DNA of 6,559 nucleotides from Bacillota bacterium. GTDB lineage: Bacteria > Bacillota > Peptococcia > Peptococcales > Peptococcaceae. The position numbers and the translations under genes are program-made. The notes beneath the pieces were generated by a model. That model saw only the letters and a list, made by a program, of their open reading frames with translations, was not told the origin of the DNA and searched no databases. Every line of letters starts with the position of its first letter. The stretch's first letter is position 1. The stretch is from assembly GCA_023443145.1 (NCBI GenBank), contig JAEZVS010000128.1, forward strand, positions 1-6,559, given 5' to 3'. This document shows positions 5,432 through 6,559 of the stretch, piece after piece.

Positions 5432-6559
5432 TTAGAAATGCTTGCCGTTTAACCCGATCCAAGTTTCTTGCTGTTTGCCATCGGCCCGTTCATAATCATG
5501 ACCGTTGGTCGCTTCCATAATATCTCCATAAGCCCAATCGTTTTCATCCAAATCGATGAAGGTTTTCATCATCGGATCATGGAGATGCTTTTTAATGAAG
5601 CTTAAGTCTGCAGAGCGATCCAGCATGCGGTTGGCAATGACAACCACTTCGGCGCGGGTGATGGGTTTTTCCGGTTTAAATGTTCCATCGGGATAGCCGC
5701 CAATCCATCCGGCAGCCACTGCCGCATCAATTGCACGAATAGCCCAATGATCTGCCGGCACATCCGGGAAGGATTTATCAGCCGAACGATAATCACCATA
5801 ACGGCTGGCAATGGCGGCAAATTCTGCACAGGTGATGACTTTATCGGGACGGAAAATACCGTCTTCATAACCGGCGATAATGCCTTTTTCCACCAGATAA
5901 TTCACCGATTCAGCATACCATTCATTGGGTGCTACATCGCTGAAATGGTTTCCGGTGCTGCTCATTTCGCCGGTTTTGACCGATAATCTTGCGAACAAAG
6001 CCGCTACTTCAGCACGAGTAATGGGCTTATTCGGACCAAATGTACCATCCGGATAACCAAACATATACGCATAGTGCAAGTCTTTCTTAAGCTCCGGTTT
6101 AGGCTTGCTGCCGGAATGACCGGAACCGCCGCTGCTTCCTTTTCTTTCAAAGTGTGCGGTCATCACTCGACTTGCCACACTTTTATCATTGTTTGGTAAG
6201 TCACGATTCCATTTTTCGAAACGATAGCCACTGTTGGCTTTCGTTTCAGGCTTCGTCTTTTGAACAACATTGTTGTTCCATTTCAGATCCTTCTGAACCA
6301 GGAAACTGATGGCCTTCACCGCTTTACCGGTTGTCGGATGAATCAGTTGGCCTTTGCCATCGGTGTTATATCCGATGATGACGTAGTTATCCAGTTTGAT
6401 ATCATTTCCGTTGCCATCTTTCTTAGGTATGTTCGGGTCCTTCGGATTGATGGGATTGTTCTCATCTGTCGGTTCATATGGAATGGGCGTTTCAGTTGTA
6501 ACAGTTTGATCTTTTGGCGTCACAACTTTATGTGTCGTATTGCCGGCATTGTCTTCCGT
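5432..6559 (-). CDS. C-terminal part of a surface protein with three SLH repeats (5' end beyond the window)
   Basis: The frame stays open to the window edge, giving 375 residues before the stop at 5434-5432. Numbering from the edge: residues 1-55 are a Pro/Asn/Asp/Lys-rich linker. Residues 60-138 end in GYRFEKW and TAHFE, resembling the small beta repeats common in surface proteins (Listeria-Bacteroides type, low certainty). Residues 140-160 are a Gly/Ser/Lys/Pro linker. Residues 163-345 contain three SLH units: GYPDGTF at 168, a variant GYEDGIF at 230 and GYPDGTF at 288, ITRAE at 180 and 300 but ITCAE at 242, and FSDV, FPDV and FIDL units. SLH repeats anchor exported proteins non-covalently to pyruvylated secondary wall polymer. 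The tail WAYGDIMEATNGHDYE is seen, from memory, in SLH proteins of anaerobic Tissierellia. The signal peptide and functional N-terminal domains are not visible, so the activity is unknown. The GTG at 6523 is not a credible start: no ribosome binding site, and the open frame continues upstream. Confidence 0.9.
   Translation of the reverse strand, partial: TEDNAGNTTHKVVTPKDQTVTTETPIPYEPTDENNPINPKDPNIPKKDGNGNDIKLDNYVIIGYNTDGKGQLIHPTTGKAVKAISFLVQKDLKWNNNVVQKTKPETKANSGYRFEKWNRDLPNNDKSVASRVMTAHFERKGSSGGSGHSGSKPKPELKKDLHYAYMFGYPDGTFGPNKPITRAEVAALFARLSVKTGEMSSTGNHFSDVAPNEWYAESVNYLVEKGIIAGYEDGIFRPDKVITCAEFAAIASRYGDYRSADKSFPDVPADHWAIRAIDAAVAAGWIGGYPDGTFKPEKPITRAEVVVIANRMLDRSADLSFIKKHLHDPMMKTFIDLDENDWAYGDIMEATNGHDYERADGKQQETWIGLNGKHF

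Noticed and set aside
6521..6523. GTG as the start of the SLH protein
   Set aside because: The frame remains open to the window edge, no ribosome binding site precedes it, and a protein of this type needs an export signal that is not present here.

Overview
The window looks like a chromosomal segment from a Gram-positive Bacillota (Firmicutes) bacterium. The evidence is an MprF-type aminoacyl-phosphatidylglycerol synthase, a surface protein ending in S-layer homology (SLH) repeats, a TPP riboswitch of the Firmicutes type, strong GGAGG-like ribosome binding sites and sigma-A-like promoters. The style of the SLH tail recalls anaerobic Clostridia/Tissierellia (Peptoniphilaceae-like) surface proteins. 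That placement is from memory of the family, not from a search, and is tentative.

Layout. Positions 1-611 (minus) hold the first 203 codons of thiD, cut by the window edge. Upstream of it lies a complete control unit, read right to left: promoter (774-802), TPP riboswitch (681-760), intrinsic terminator (634-666), ribosome binding site, start codon. Positions 873-3638 (minus) hold a complete 921-residue MprF with an acidic N-terminal extension. Positions 3639-3990 are a divergent promoter region with a long mprF leader. Positions 3991-5094 (plus) encode a 367-residue iron-containing/glycerol-dehydrogenase-family oxidoreductase resembling E. coli YbdH (HcxA). Positions 5095-5431 are a convergent intergenic region with a strong bidirectional terminator and further hairpins. 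Positions 5432-6559 (minus) hold the C-terminal 375 residues of a large surface protein with three SLH repeats; its start lies beyond the window.

How the parts relate. MprF and the SLH protein are both envelope functions (lipid charge and antimicrobial peptide resistance; wall-anchored surface protein), but they are separate transcription units. thiD is a thiamine biosynthesis/salvage gene under attenuation control by TPP. The oxidoreductase is a stand-alone gene with its own promoter and terminator, and no neighbour reveals its substrate.

I see no CRISPR array, transposon, prophage, tRNA or rRNA, and no strong case for an undescribed system. The more interesting points are an SLH repeat that lost its motif arginine, the apparent use of the riboswitch terminator as the only clear terminator behind mprF, a long structured mprF leader with a small hydrophobic ORF overlapping the mprF start, and repeat structure in the divergent promoter region.
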